This document shows, one piece after another, positions 25,801-37,099 of a DNA stretch of 64,000 nucleotides. Source of the DNA: Melampsora larici-populina 98AG31 (taxonomy: Eukaryota; Basidiomycota; Pucciniomycetes; Pucciniales; Melampsoraceae); the NCBI RefSeq assembly GCF_000204055.1, contig NW_006768833.1, positions 31,478 to 95,477 of the forward strand, in the 5' to 3' direction. Position 1 is the stretch's first letter, and the number at the start of each line of letters is the position of its first letter. The translations under genes and the position numbers were made by a program. The notes under the pieces are model-generated. The model saw only the letters and a program-made list of their open reading frames with translations, did no database searches and had not been told where the DNA came from.

Positions 25801-26891
25801 GTGGAGCTGTAAGTGGATTATCAAGAGAAGAAATTAAAAAACTTGTAAAAGAATTGGGTGATCTTGAATACGATTTCAAAGCAGAAGATTATATTAACTT
25901 ATCACAAGCTTGTGTTGATCATGGGTTTAAAGTGAATTCAGAACTATCAAGCTTTCAAACTCAAGAAGAACAAGAGTTTTGGGTTCGAGAGAAATTGTTT
26001 GATGGTTTATTTGATGGTTTAAGAGATCGATTACGTCAAAATGTAAGCAAGAGTGTGTCTCTTTTTTTTTAACTTTTTCTTCTTTTCAAAAGGTTTCTTA
26101 CTAAAGCTTTCTTTGATGAGGAGATTATAAAGAATTTAGAATCCACTCGTGATCATCAATTGATCTTATTAAGAGCTATGATCTTATATGAATCACATTT
26201 AATGGTAGGAAAAGAAACCGAACTTTGTACGATCTTATTAGAAACCGTTCGATCAGCACCATCAAGTGTAAGTCGTATATAAAACTAAACCAAAAGAAGA
26301 ATCTAATTGAAAGTTGATGTTTTTTGACTTTTTTTGGGGGGGCTGGGGGGATTTGTAGGTTATGATTGCATGTGAAGCGATTGGATTAATGTGGGTAGAA
26401 CAAACTGAACCGGTTTATGGATTAAGTTGTTTAAGAAGTGCAGTTGAGATGATGAAAGAAGAAGAAGTCGAAGAAGCAGAAGAGATCCAAAAGAATTTAT
26501 CCATCAGATTAGCTGTGATTTGTGTAGGTGAATATTTTGGTAGATTACCTATGGAGATTATTGTTGAAGCTTTACCTAAAGCTAAAGAATTGATTAAAGA
26601 AGTTGAGTTCCGAAAAACATCAAAAAAAGAAAAAAAATGTTAACTGATTTGGCAAAAAAAAAGATTCATACTAAAAAGATTGTGATTGTCTTTTTTTGGT
26701 TTTTTTGAAACACTTAGGGATTAATGAGTCAAGATCCAGAAACAAGAATGACATCAGTGATGAGTTTAGTGATTGCTAATTCGATACTTAAAGATGAAAA
26801 GTTAATTATGAAGATCTTGGATCCTTTAAGTAAAAGTCAAGAAGCTCTTTTGACTTATTATCTTACTCCTGATCAAATTAAACCTTTGTAG
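22804..26891 (+). CDS. CLASP-family microtubule-stabilising protein (Stu1/MAST-like)
   Basis: Microtubule plus-end and kinetochore-associated CLASP, which supports spindle assembly and promotes rescue of microtubules. Eight exons: 22804-22852, 22946-23007, 23084-23464, 23597-25715, 25792-26042, 26121-26267, 26359-26601, 26718-26891; 1,142 codons (1,141 aa). Residues about 15-240 carry HEAT/TOG-like helices (VRETARAALSAASMAV, LEDSDASVRSSASETII). A second TOG (CLASP_N-type) domain spans about 310-560, including REANVNRLRGMI and ADPSPIVRQTAREVYWIC. Then comes a basic Ser/Pro-rich linker with Ser-Arg motifs typical of microtubule binding, and a C-terminal helical domain. Two junctions are less certain: acceptor 26120/26121, chosen because TTACTAA lies at the right branch-point distance, and the weak donor GTTGAG at 26602. 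Confidence 0.88.
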
Positions 26892-27951
26892 GATTTAGGA
26901 AAGGAAAGGAAAGGAAAGAAAAAACAAGAAAAAACTTTCTATAAACATCTTAAACTCCATTAGTATGGGTCTTTTTTTCTTTTGTGTTTTCAGATTGGTT
27001 GGGGTTTTTTGCTCGAATTAGTTTGCGGGTTTTTGTTTTTTTGTGTTTGATTATTTACATTTTATAGATTAGAAAGGATTCATATAGTGTTTGTGTGTGT
27101 GTTTGTTAAAAAGTTTTAAATACAAATCAAATATTTAATCAATCTTATTTTCTCTCTCTCACTTTTTTGCAATCAAGTTTTCTTTTTTACAATAGCATTG
27201 ACTTTTGATGATGATGATAGTTTTTTTTTTTTTTCTTTGTCTTTTTTTTTCTTTTGGTAAATCAATTCACATGGTTGGTTTCATGGTTTCATGATACCAA
27301 TTTTTAAGTTCAAAGGTTTAACTATGATAAAATTTATTTGAAGTCATTCATTGTAAAGGTTTTCTTAATGGTTTGAATAAATGGTCAAAAAGTTCAAAAC
27401 TTTAAAAACAAACTCAGGATTGAGATGAATTGTATGGTACTTGAAGAATTGGTGTAAGCTTGATTGGTCTATGTACACTTAATTGGCTAAATCCAAAGTG
27501 TGATTACTTTTGATCCTAGATTGGAAAATCAGGTTTTGAAATAAGAGATTCTGGAGCTGTTACTCTTTGAGATTTTTGAATGAATTTTTGGAAATCTTTG
27601 GAACTGGAATCATCTTTTGGCGTCATCATCATGAGTAAGATTTGAATTTTATATTTATAAGTCAAGTGATAGAATTGATTTTTCATTTCATCTCATCTAG
27701 GTATGAGAAAAAAACATCATTACAACATCCTGATTGAGATCACTTCTTTTGAAGATCAGTTTGATCTTTTAAGATCTTTGGGAAAACTCTTTTTTGGAAA
27801 GTTGGTCTCTTCCTTTAAAAAAAATTGGTTTAAGAAAACATAGATTGTGTAAAATTGGTAAGACAAGATTCGAAAAGGTTTATTGATCAATCAATTTTTT
27901 TTCCATGGTTTAGTTTTGTTTGGCATTGTATTGTTTTTCTTATCATTTGAT
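26892..27951. other. Convergent intergenic region between CLASP and SmF
   Basis: About 1.06 kb of AT-rich DNA with several poly-T runs (for example 27220-27250). The two flanking genes converge here, so it holds two 3' ends. No gene or element was recognised. Confidence 0.5.
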
Positions 27952-28611
27952 TTAATCTGATAAAGCTCGAATCTAATGATCAAAAAACGTAAGAAAAAAA
28001 AAGCAAGATTGAGTTTAAAAAGATAAAGAAACACGTAAACTCTAGAAAGGACTTACGTATAGAACATTATTACAACTGAAATTTAGGATCAAGTGAAATC
28101 AAAGTAAAATCAGTATATGATTTAAAATAACAAATCAAGCAGAAAAAAACGATTTACCGTATAAACACTTCACCTAATGAACCGACCGATTGACCATTTT
28201 GATATTCTTCTGTATTAGCCAACTGTGCAAAACATCAAAAACCAAAATCAGAAAGCGAAATCAAAAAAACGGTTCAATTTAAAAACTAAAAAGAAAAATA
28301 AAACTAACTTGTAAGTTCATATAAGAATCCATAGAAACCAAATAACCTTTGTACTCCATACCCCATTTTAATCTAACCATACATTCTTTACCTGTTAAGT
28401 CTTGTAAGAATGGCTAAGATTGGTGCAAAGAGATAAGAGAAGGATTGGATCAGTTTTGTGCCGAGGGGAGTTGATGGGTTTGGATCGATTAAGGGTGAAC
28501 TTTACTTTTGGGTTGATGGGTTGGACCTGAGGTTTTTTGAGAAAGAGAAGGTGTGAGTTAGTTAGATTGTGGTGAGTGTGATGATGGAGTGTTGAGGTTG
28601 CTTACTGTCAT
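27952..28611 (-). CDS. SMX3: Small nuclear ribonucleoprotein SmF
   Basis: Sm-core protein of the spliceosomal U1, U2, U4 and U5 snRNPs. Five small exons: 28611-28606, 28413-28309, 28222-28158, 28075-28057 and 27972-27952; 72 codons (71 aa). The Sm1 motif reads [29 protein letters not shown] and Sm2 reads GEVFIRCNNVLYIR. The conserved Lys-Trp-Gly-Met-Glu-Tyr run is specific to SmF, and the RCNN that binds the U-tract is intact. Exons are 6, 105, 65, 19 and 21 nt long. The N-terminus (MTPFLQDL) is several residues shorter than in other SmF proteins, so a further 5' exon may be missing. The start faces the sphingolipid methyltransferase across 247 bp, suggesting a shared divergent promoter. Confidence 0.9.
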
Positions 28612-28858
28612 GATGAGTGATGAAGAGTGGTGAGGTGTGTTTGAAGTTTAAAGTCGATCAATTTGAATTTGAAGTTGAAATTAGAATGACCAAGGTAAAG
28701 TCTAAGAGGTTGGTTAAATTTTAAGTGTTTAGTTAAGTACTGTTACTTCCACATCTTGTACTTAGAACTTGAAGGTGGTTTTTCCATCTCTGATTGGTTT
28801 GATCGATCGAGAACCCAACCCACTCGACTGTTTTCTTGGTTCTGATTTGATCGCTAAG
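28612..28858. promoter_or_regulatory. Divergent promoter shared by SmF and sphingolipid C9-methyltransferase
   Basis: The 247 bp between two divergent start codons must hold both promoters. No classic TATA box is obvious. If the methyltransferase starts at the upstream in-frame ATG at 28769, the interval shrinks to 157 bp. Confidence 0.45.
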
Positions 28859-30566
28859 ATGGTTCTCACTCAATATAAAGCTATCAAAAATGCTGTGATC
28901 CCATTCGAAGGTAACCAACTCTCATCCTATCCTATCATCCTATCATTAACACTCACACTTTGACTTTAACTTTTTTCAAACAGCTCACGGTAGATTCTCA
29001 AACCTAGAACTATTCCTAGCTTTCATCCTAGGTCCATACCTCATAGGAAAATACCTAATCCCATTCATCACACCTACACTTTTTTCATATTTACATTTCT
29101 TTTTGATCGTCTTTATTGGTCCTCCAATCATTATTGGTTATTGGACTTTAAATTCAATCTTTGGTCAAACTAAAGATCATGTATCGGTTTTACCTAATAA
29201 AGCTTTAGATGAATATTTTGTTATTAAAGACGTCGGGTTGTCTCAGAGGTTTGGGACCGGTAAGGATGCTCAGAAGAAAAAGATTCCGATGCAGGTTTGG
29301 CATGATGCTTATTTTGATGGGAAAATCGAATTAAAAGGTTCGTTTGTTTGTTTTTCTTGTATTGTTTAGGATTTGAAAGTTGAGATTTCTTTGGTTTTGA
29401 AATAGGTGATATGTTAGATACACTTGAATATCGACATGATTGGGCATCGTTTCAAATGACACCAGAATTATTTAAATATGTATTAACTCGATTGATACCT
29501 GAAGTGATTTTACATACCACATCACAAGATGAAGAACAAGTAAGAGATCATTATGATCGAGGAGATGATTTTTATCGATTTTTCTTAGGACCTAGAATGG
29601 TATACACATCAGGAATAATCTCGAACCCAGAAATCGAAGAAAGTTTAGAAGAACTACAAGATAATAAGATGAGATTAGTTTGTAAGAAATTAGGATTAAA
29701 AGAATCGGATCATTTATTAGATATTGGATGTGGTTGGGGAACACTGGCTGGGTTTGCTGCCAAGAATTATGGTTGTGAAGTTACTGGAATCACTTTAGGT
29801 AAAAATCCAACTAAGTTTGGTAATCAAAGGTTATTAGCCAATGGAATTTCAAAAGAAAAAGGTAGAATAATTTGTCAAGATGTTCGAGATATATCGGTTG
29901 AACCTATGGGTAGGTTTAATAAGATTGTTAGTTTAGAAATGGCAGAACATGTTGGAATTCGAAAGTATTTAGATTTTTTGAAATTGGTTTATAAGCTTTT
30001 ATCGGATGATGGAGTCTTTGTTTTTCAAGTAGCAGGAATTCGAACTAATTGGCAATATGAAGATTTGATTTGGGGTTTGTTTATGAATAAATATGTCTTT
30101 CCTGGTGCAGATGCTTCATTACCATTAGGTTGGGTGATTAGTAAATTAGAACAAGCTGGATTTGAGATTAGATCAGTAGATGTTTTGGGTGTACATTATT
30201 CGGCTACGATTTGGAGATGGTATAAGAATTGGATGTCGAATAAGGATGAGATTGTGGAAAAGTATGGGGATCGTTGGTTTAGGGTTTGGGAATTCTTTTT
30301 GGCTTATTCGGTAAGTGATTTTTGAAAAAAAGAAATTTCTCATCTTTTTTTTTTGATTTTGATTTTGAATGAATTTTTGAATATAATAGGTGATTACTCC
30401 TCGTCAAGGAAGTGTATCAGTCTTTCAAATCACATGTCATAAGAATCTTAATAAATTTGATAGAGTAGCTGGAATTAAAGATCATACTTCATTATATCCG
30501 ATCATGAAGGAAGATATGAGTGATGAAAAGATGAAAACTTCGGATGTGATTTGTCAAGAAATTTAA
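28859..30566 (+). CDS. MTS1: Sphingolipid C9-methyltransferase (cyclopropane-fatty-acid-synthase family)
   Basis: Adds a methyl group to C9 of the 4,8-sphingadienine base, a step in fungal glucosylceramide synthesis, at the endomembranes and using S-adenosylmethionine. Four exons: 28859-28910, 28984-29337, 29406-30310, 30390-30566; 496 codons (495 aa), close to yeast-type homologues. Two N-terminal membrane segments (LELFLAFILGPYLIGKYLI and FFLIVFIGPPIIIGYW) precede the catalytic domain. That domain shows HYDRGDDFYRFFLGPRMVYTSG, the SAM-binding LLDIGCGWGTLAGFAA, and SLEMAEHVGIRKY, all typical of the CFA-synthase fold. An in-frame ATG at 28769 would add 30 residues; the downstream ATG was preferred on family length. 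A CFA synthase for ordinary lipids is the alternative, but the membrane anchors favour the sphingolipid enzyme. Confidence 0.93.
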
Positions 30567-31950
30567 AAAGGAAAATCAAAGTTTTGAAAGAGAAAAAAAT
30601 GATTAGGAATGGAAAAAGTAACTCGGGACTTGAGAAAGGTTTTTCTTTTTATGAAAGTTGGGTCGGGATGGGTTTGGAAAAGGGGTTTTGGCAAAGGTTT
30701 TTAGAAAAAGAAAGGTTTGAAGAATTAGAAATATAAGATGGTTGTGAGAAAGATGAAAAATAGATGATATTTAGCAGAAAAAAAATGGAATTCTCGGATT
30801 CTCAAAAAGTCGATATTTTATATATAATTTCATATCCCCAAAGAAAACATAAACTAACGTAAACCAAAAAAAATCTAGTAGAAGTAGTAGATAGTATAAC
30901 CCTTTTGCTTATCTTATCTGTGTGTGTTTCTGTGTGGTTCTTTAACGAAGTTTCTTGATGAATTGAATTGAAAGAAATCGATTTGAAACGACAAGAGAAT
31001 AATTAAAGATGATGATGAATTCTGATAAACTTTAAATTTGATCGAAAGGTTTCTTTTCTTTTTTGAGTTGAGAAAAATCTGTTTCAAGGTTTCTTGAGGA
31101 GATTGGAGCAAAGTAAAAGCTTTGGTTAAGGATTTAAAGTGAAGGAATTTGTCAGAAGCCACTGGCACTAGACTCAGAGCAAAAAAAGTAGTTAGTGGTA
31201 GTCCTGAATACTAAACTGAATTTGAAATTCCTTCCTTATTTCTTATTTTTCACTAGACCTACTCATCTGGACTCTAGAGTCTATGTTCATTTCATGACTT
31301 GAGACTAACAACCTTGAGGGGGCTGGATAAAGATGAGCCTATGATGAAAAAAAGCAGGTCTGGTTGCAAGGCCGCCTGTGAAGGTCTCATGAGACTTATA
31401 ACCAAACTTCAATAGAGATTTGACACAGCATACACATCTTTTGACTTTATACTCATACAATGGAAAGATAGATTGAAAATCATCAACAAAAGACAATTGA
31501 TTGAGATTTACCACAATAGATTAGGGTTTCAATCAGATGACATGATTAAGGTTGGTTTATCTTAAAGATTTCACATGAGTACAATACATTGGGTGACTTT
31601 GATGAAGGTTTCTTTTTGGATTTCAAAAACTCCTGACATACTTTGTAGGGGCTCTGATTGATTGGAAACTTCATCATTTGTCCTGTCTACCATGATTTGG
31701 GGTTTGGAGGCTTGGTTATGGGGGTTGTTTGTTTACTTGGGTTGATACGCATGTGATTTCTTGGCTGGATTATGGGAGATGAAGTTTTTATGGGATGGTC
31801 TGGATGAGTTTTTTTAAAAATGAAAAACAAAACAATTGAGTTTTTAAAAAAAGTGAAAAGTAGAAAGAATTTTGTAAGGAAAACATGTTTATTGATGAGT
31901 TCTTTGAGTAAATATAAGAATTGTGTTTATGATCTTGATCTTGTCTGATC
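30567..31950. other. Intergenic AT-rich region
   Basis: About 1.4 kb between the methyltransferase and the nested transposons. Poly-A and poly-T runs and short frames only; no gene or repeat ends recognised. Confidence 0.5.
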
Positions 31951-31968
31951 TTAGGGCGTGTTCACTTA

Positions 31969-32113
31969 GGGCGTGTTCACTTGAGCAATTTCTGATGAGA
32001 AATCACATTCTGCAAAATTTAAAGTGTCTATTTGGTAGTGCATATTGCATTTTTGCATTAAACAATTTGCAGAATGTGATTTCTGGTCAAAATTTTCTTA
32101 AGTGAACGTGCCC
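31969..32113. mobile_element. Tourist/Harbinger-like MITE (copy B), 145 bp, intact
   Basis: Complete 145-bp non-autonomous element inserted into the left terminal repeat of copy A. It starts GGGCGTGTTCACTTGAGC and ends TCTTAAGTGAACGTGCCC, with TTA on both sides (31966-31968 and 32114-32116). The two arms are complementary over roughly 50 bp, including an AATCACATTCTGCAAA-type core. The target TTA is formed by the host copy's own CACTTA sequence. Confidence 0.82.
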
Positions 32114-32461
32114 TTAAGGAATTTCTGACCAGAAATCACATTCTATAAATTTTTAATGCAAAAAACATACTCCACCTAATGCACCGACCCGGTCCGCAAA
32201 ACCCGGCCTGGTACCGGGACCGGGACCGGTTCGAGCGAGTCTCGGCGAGCTTCTGAGTAGACCCGGACTAACCCGGGCCGACCCGCTCATTTGGACAGGG
32301 GGTCAATTTTTGGTCAAGAGGGGCAAAATCGGGATTCATTTCTTAACAAATCATGTATGAAAGACTATTTCGTGTCTTTGTTGTAGGCTAGGTACTTGTA
32401 ACTAAACAAATCTAGGCATATAAAGGTATAGAAAAGAAAAAAATTGAACAAAATTGAGCAA

Positions 32462-34758
32462 TCAATTCGTAGTTAACACTGTATTCCAAGTCTTGAGGCA
32501 GACAAGAGCTTTGAATGTATCTGATTTGAGACCGTGGCGGCGTTTAGTGAGAATACGTCCCCCAGCTGAAAAAGTGCGTTCGGAAGGAGTGCTGCAGGCT
32601 GGAACTGAGAGGAAGATGCGAGCCATCTTAGATAGCAAGGGATAATTCCCTGCATGTTCAGTCCAATAAGCCAAGGCATCACGAGTCCCTGGCTCTCGAG
32701 GTTCAGCAAGGTAAGCAACAAGTTCTGCTTCTAAAGTTCGCTTCTTCTTAGGTGCTGATATGAATGAGCGAGGTCCATCTTCTTCAGGATTGGTGATCGG
32801 ATCCATATTGCTATGATCATCATTTTCTTCTAACTCAGAGTTTGGAATGAATCGGCAACTCTCTCTTAAAAAAATCTCTCGCCATTCAGCTTGATTTGTG
32901 ATTCCCGCTCGAAAGAGAGTTGTCAAAGACAGTTCTTGATCCTTGCTGCGAGGATCCAAGAGGTGAGCACAGAGATAGACGGGTTTGAGAACGGCCTCGT
33001 TGAAGTACTTGGTCAGCTTGGTCTTCATTGGAGCAATGGCTGGTCGAATTGGATGGTTTTCTAACATTATTAACGCCTATGAGAAGTTACAACATCGTAA
33101 TCAGCACCAATTGAACATGGATCGAGATGTAAAAAGAACTTACCTTGTCAAGTTGTGACTCGAGCCACTCATAGACAGGCAAGACAGCATCTAGACTTGT
33201 GTAAGTTGACTGAGAAAGCATGTTTGTAGCTTTATCAAAGGGTTCAAGGAATCGAGTAAGGTGGGCAATTAAATCCCACTTGGCAAGAGTGAGTTGAAAC
33301 TTCATCATGTCTTGGTCTCTTGAACATTTCAAGATTATGACCTCCTTGAGAATGAGGGCTCTCTTGAGCGCATTAAGATCAGAGTTCCATCGGATTCGTG
33401 TTTCGACATTTCGGATAAGGCCAAGGGATTGTCCAAGTTCGGCTTCGACAAGCTTTTCGAAGCCTCTTTTGCGCTTGGGCGTTTTCATTATCGCGGTGAT
33501 GAATCCCATGAGACGACTGAGTGCACCAGGAACATCTTGATTGAAGGCATCATCTTCAAGAATGTCTTCTATGTTGACCGAAGTGGTCTCGCCCAACTCC
33601 TTTGAAAGCACAGATAAACCAGCTCGAGCCACAAGATTTATAACATGAGCAACACAACCCAATAAGTTAGTATCTTTATGAAAATCATCAAGTTCATGAG
33701 CAATCTCTCAAGCCATCGCTCCGTTGGTGGAGGCATTGTCGGCCGTGACACAATAGACTTTTGATTCGATGTTGAATTTTTGAAGGCATTCAATAAAGTA
33801 CTTTGAAAGGTTGATACTGGTCTTTGGACCTTCAATCTCTTGCATAGCTAATATCACTTCTCGTAATTTGAACTTCTCGTCAATCCAGTGAGCGGTGATC
33901 CCAAGAATCGGAACGTTGTTTGAAGAAGACCACTCGTCACAGGTAATGTTGATAGCAAGAGCCTTCCCCAATATGTCCTGAGAAGGACACGACACACACG
34001 AAACTGAGTTTTNNNNNNNNNNNNNNNNNNNNNNNNNNNNNNNNNNNNNNNNNNNNNNNNNNNNNNNNNNNNNNNNNNNNNNNNNNNNNNNNNNNNNNNN
34101 NNNNNNNNNNNNNNNNNNNNNNNNNNNNNNNNNNNNNNNNNNNNNNNNNNNNNNNNNNNNNNNNNNNNNNNNNNNNNNNNNNNNNNNNNNNNNNNNNNNN
34201 NNNNNNNNNNNNNNTGATGATGAGAAAGCGAAAAAGTAAAGGAAACAAGGAAATAAAAAATGAGATGAAACGAAAAGAAGTAGAAGTTCAAAAAAGGAAA
34301 TAAAGAAAGGAGATGAAACGAAAAGAAGTAGAAGTTCAAAAACTGACCTTCTTAATTGCCCCCGTCTCAAGAAACAATTTGATCGCACCTTGTTGAGGTT
34401 CGGCCGTAGCAGTGATCTGGTGATAACGCTCGAGATGACGAGATAACGATTTCGTGCTCTGAGTTGGATCAGGCGTCATCGCAGCTCCACAGATGCGATT
34501 ACTACCTGGAGGTTTCGCAGCCTGGCAGACGTACTTAGCAACACCTTGCTGAGTTTTGGTCTTGAAGTATTTCCAGACCCACGACTTCTGGTTTTTGGTG
34601 AGTTTCACTGCGTTTGATGTGCTTGGAGTTTTCGAAACAGGAGAATCAGATTGCCCTTCGGAGTCCGAAACGACGATGGTGGAAGTAGGGCGAGGAGAGC
34701 TGCGACGGTGTTTTTGCGGCATTGCTGAGACTGTAGATCCTTGATCATCTACGTTCAA
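32462..34758 (-). pseudogene. hAT transposase with BED zinc finger, interrupted by a stop codon
   Basis: Minus-strand transposase of the hAT element. The first exon, 34758-34348, encodes a BED zinc finger (SWVWKYF, YVCQ, ICGAAM, LSRHLERYH) and ends at donor GTCAGT. The middle lies partly in the sequence gap and resumes with ITCDEWSS, VYCVTADNASTNGAMA and LLGCVAHVINLVAR, the usual hAT catalytic order. A 67-bp intron (33143-33077) separates it from the last exon, 33076-32462, with the dimerisation domain (YPLLSKMARIFLSVPA, CSTPSERTFSAGGRI). A TGA at 33708-33710 falls where relatives carry Arg, consistent with CGA to TGA. This copy is therefore probably inactive, though its DNA ends are intact. 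Confidence 0.88.
34013..34214. other. Assembly gap (202 N)
   Basis: Unsequenced bases inside the hAT transposase gene. The gap hides the region between the BED finger and the RNase-H-like domain. Frames shown through it are meaningless. Confidence 1.
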
Positions 34759-34999
34759 TTGAATGTACTGTGATGTTGAATTGAATGAGGGGGAAAAATT
34801 TTTTCTTTCTTTTCCCCCATTCTCGCCTATGTATGGCTACCGGACCGGGTCGGCCCGGCCTGGAAGGGGGGGTGGCCCCGGTCCAGCTCAGAATCTCCGG
34901 GTTGGGTCCGGGTTGGTGCATTAACTCCACCAAACCAGCACTTTAAATTTTGCAGAATGTGATGTATCACCAGAAATTGCTTAAGTGAACGCGCCCTTA

Positions 35000-37099
35000 T
35001 TGATGATGAAGATGTTATGAAATTTAATTTGATTTTTTTCAAACCAAAAAAAAAACTTAGGTTCAGGTATTCTTGATCATGATCATGATCATCATGTATT
35101 AATTCATAGAAAAAAAGATTGAATGCCTTTATAAGGTTTAACTTTTGATTGTTGTTTTTAATGAGGGTTTAGAATTATCAAAAGTGATTTGATTTGATTT
35201 GATTTGATTTCTTGTACAAATATGACTATGATTTTGACCTTTTATGGTTGAGATTGTTTATATTCATCACAAAATATATGAACTTAGTATATTAAGTGGG
35301 TTGGATGATTTATCAATGAAAATTCATGATTTCTTTGTGATTGGGGACAAATACTGAGTTAGATTAGATCCACTTGATCATGAACCTTTAAGTTTCAAAT
35401 ATGTATGTTTTTCACAGTGTTGGATGAGTGATGAATTATTTATATTTATGAAGAAGTGATTCACTTTATTGAATGTTACATGTAAATTTAATGGACTCAG
35501 GCTAGTGCATTTTATGGATCTCAAAGTCTGTTGCCTACCATACAGTGAGGCAATGGTTACAACTTCTGGATGGTCCACTGTTTGCCATATTGTTTAAGAC
35601 ATCAGCTTTTCAAACTTGGTCTGAGGTGCTGTGCTTCACATGAGATACTTTTGATTTTTTTTGCCAAGTGATAAACCACACCAGACTATTTTCCACTTTG
35701 ACAGATTAGAGCTTTTTTGTATGGGACATACAGAAAGTCATTCATAATGAAGAAGATGTTGGATTGAATTGACAAGGTTTAGTTCATTTAAAATTAGTGA
35801 TGTAAACTAAAAAAATCACCAAAGGTTAAGCTCAGTCTTTCAGGTTTTAAGGATCTTAAGATCTCTACAATTGGATATCCATATCCAAAAGTCCAAAAGT
35901 TCACCCTGATCTAGATCTTTAGTTTATCATTTTTCTTACCGTTGATTTCTGATGAGTTTTAATTCTACAAGTTTAACTAATGTGATATGTACTAGTAGAT
36001 CACAAAATGGAATCAATACTCATTTCATGAGTACTAGTACTGTAATGATTACGGATGGTATTGTTTTGTCTTTCAATAAATATTTCTCAATACATATCTT
36101 ATGGTCAACTTTGGGGCCTTGGGGCTTAAGGAACAAAGGGAATGGATATGACTTTTTTATGTATGATTGTTGCAAGAATGAGGGCAGAGAATGAATTTAT
36201 ACAATCATTGAATGCTTTGATCTACATGTATGTAGAATATCTGGAGTAACTTTGAGTGTTTTATCTGTCAGTTCAGGTGTGCTGACACTTGTGATTTGTT
36301 ACATAGGATCATGACATTGCCAGCATACAATGAGGAAATGTTTTACCAAGATGGCCCATCAGATGTGCTTTAATGATAAGCTCTTTCATATCTCTTCTTG
36401 AACTTGAGATACAAGGCTTGATTGATGATCAGACTTTTTTTATTGGGTTCTGAGTCTGAATTGATATAGTTCAAAGCTGATTAAAAAGTGTGTAAAGACT
36501 TATTATGCATCATCCAGTTGCAGGTATTTGAGTTTCAGAAAAAGGTATGGAGGTCAATTGAATTGGAAATGGAGCAGACATAATAGATCTTTATTGTTCT
36601 ACTTTTATATTTTATTAATCATTCTAGTTTACAGATGCTTTGTTGTACATATATGTGATTGAAATCTTTAGAAGGTTTAAAGTGATAGAGGTTTATCTTT
36701 TGATAAGGATTTGGAAAACTTTTATGGTTCTAAATCAAAGTGTTGTATGAATTTTTTATTACTTTGTGTTAAACTTGCCACGATAAATGACACTGAACAA
36801 AGTTATCAAGTAAATATGTACAGATGTCATATAGCTCAAATGGTTTGTGGCACTGGAGTCATTGGGTTTAAAGAAAGATTTGAAGTAGAGTGATTTTGGA
36901 ATAAGTCACGTGATCTTGAATTTGTTACACATCAGAATCCAGAATCAAAGTACAGTTTTGAAAATGACACTTTAAGCGTACGTCATTGCTGATCGATCAA
37001 ACTCAAGACTCACTCAACACACTCACTCAACACACTCAACACATCGAAAGATTTTTAACCATTCAATCATTTTCTACTTGATCAATTCTTAACATCAAC
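35000..37099. other. Intergenic AT-rich region
   Basis: About 2.1 kb with no supported gene. A short GATTT microsatellite occurs near 35188-35210. Open frames at 35952-36194 and 36711-36893 lack motifs. Just before the proteasome gene, ACTCAACAC units repeat at 37008-37042, probably in the promoter or leader. Confidence 0.5.

Larger units (their letters stand above)
32177..34923. mobile_element. hAT transposon with 8-bp target duplication
   Basis: A 2,747-bp element (including a 202-bp unsequenced gap) bounded by the 16-bp inverted repeat TAATGCACC[G/A]ACCCGG. It is flanked by the 8-bp duplication ACTCCACC at 32169-32176 and 34924-34931, the length expected for hAT. CG-rich subterminal tracts with CCCGG motifs lie inside each end. 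It carries one transposase on the minus strand and inserted into MITE copy A. Confidence 0.9.
31954..34996. mobile_element. Tourist/Harbinger-like MITE (copy A), split by two later insertions
   Basis: Outer element of the nest. Its left end begins GGGCGTGTTCACTT after TTA (31951-31953), and its right end is AAGTGAACGCGCCC followed by TTA (34997-34999). The 3-bp TTA duplication and GGG...CCC termini fit the PIF/Harbinger (Tourist) group. Copy B interrupts the left terminal repeat after 14 bases and copy A resumes at about 32117 (AGGAATTTCTGACC). The hAT element interrupts the middle. Once both insertions are removed only about 150 bp remains, the same size as copy B. It carries no gene and would depend on a Harbinger transposase elsewhere. 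Confidence 0.8.

Noticed and set aside
27220..27252. Poly-T tract as a retroposon tail
   Set aside because: No target duplication or retroelement sequence next to it; such tracts are common in this AT-rich DNA.
33937..34388. ORFs crossing the run of Ns
   Set aside because: Their continuity is an artefact of unknown bases; only the flanking hAT parts are meaningful.
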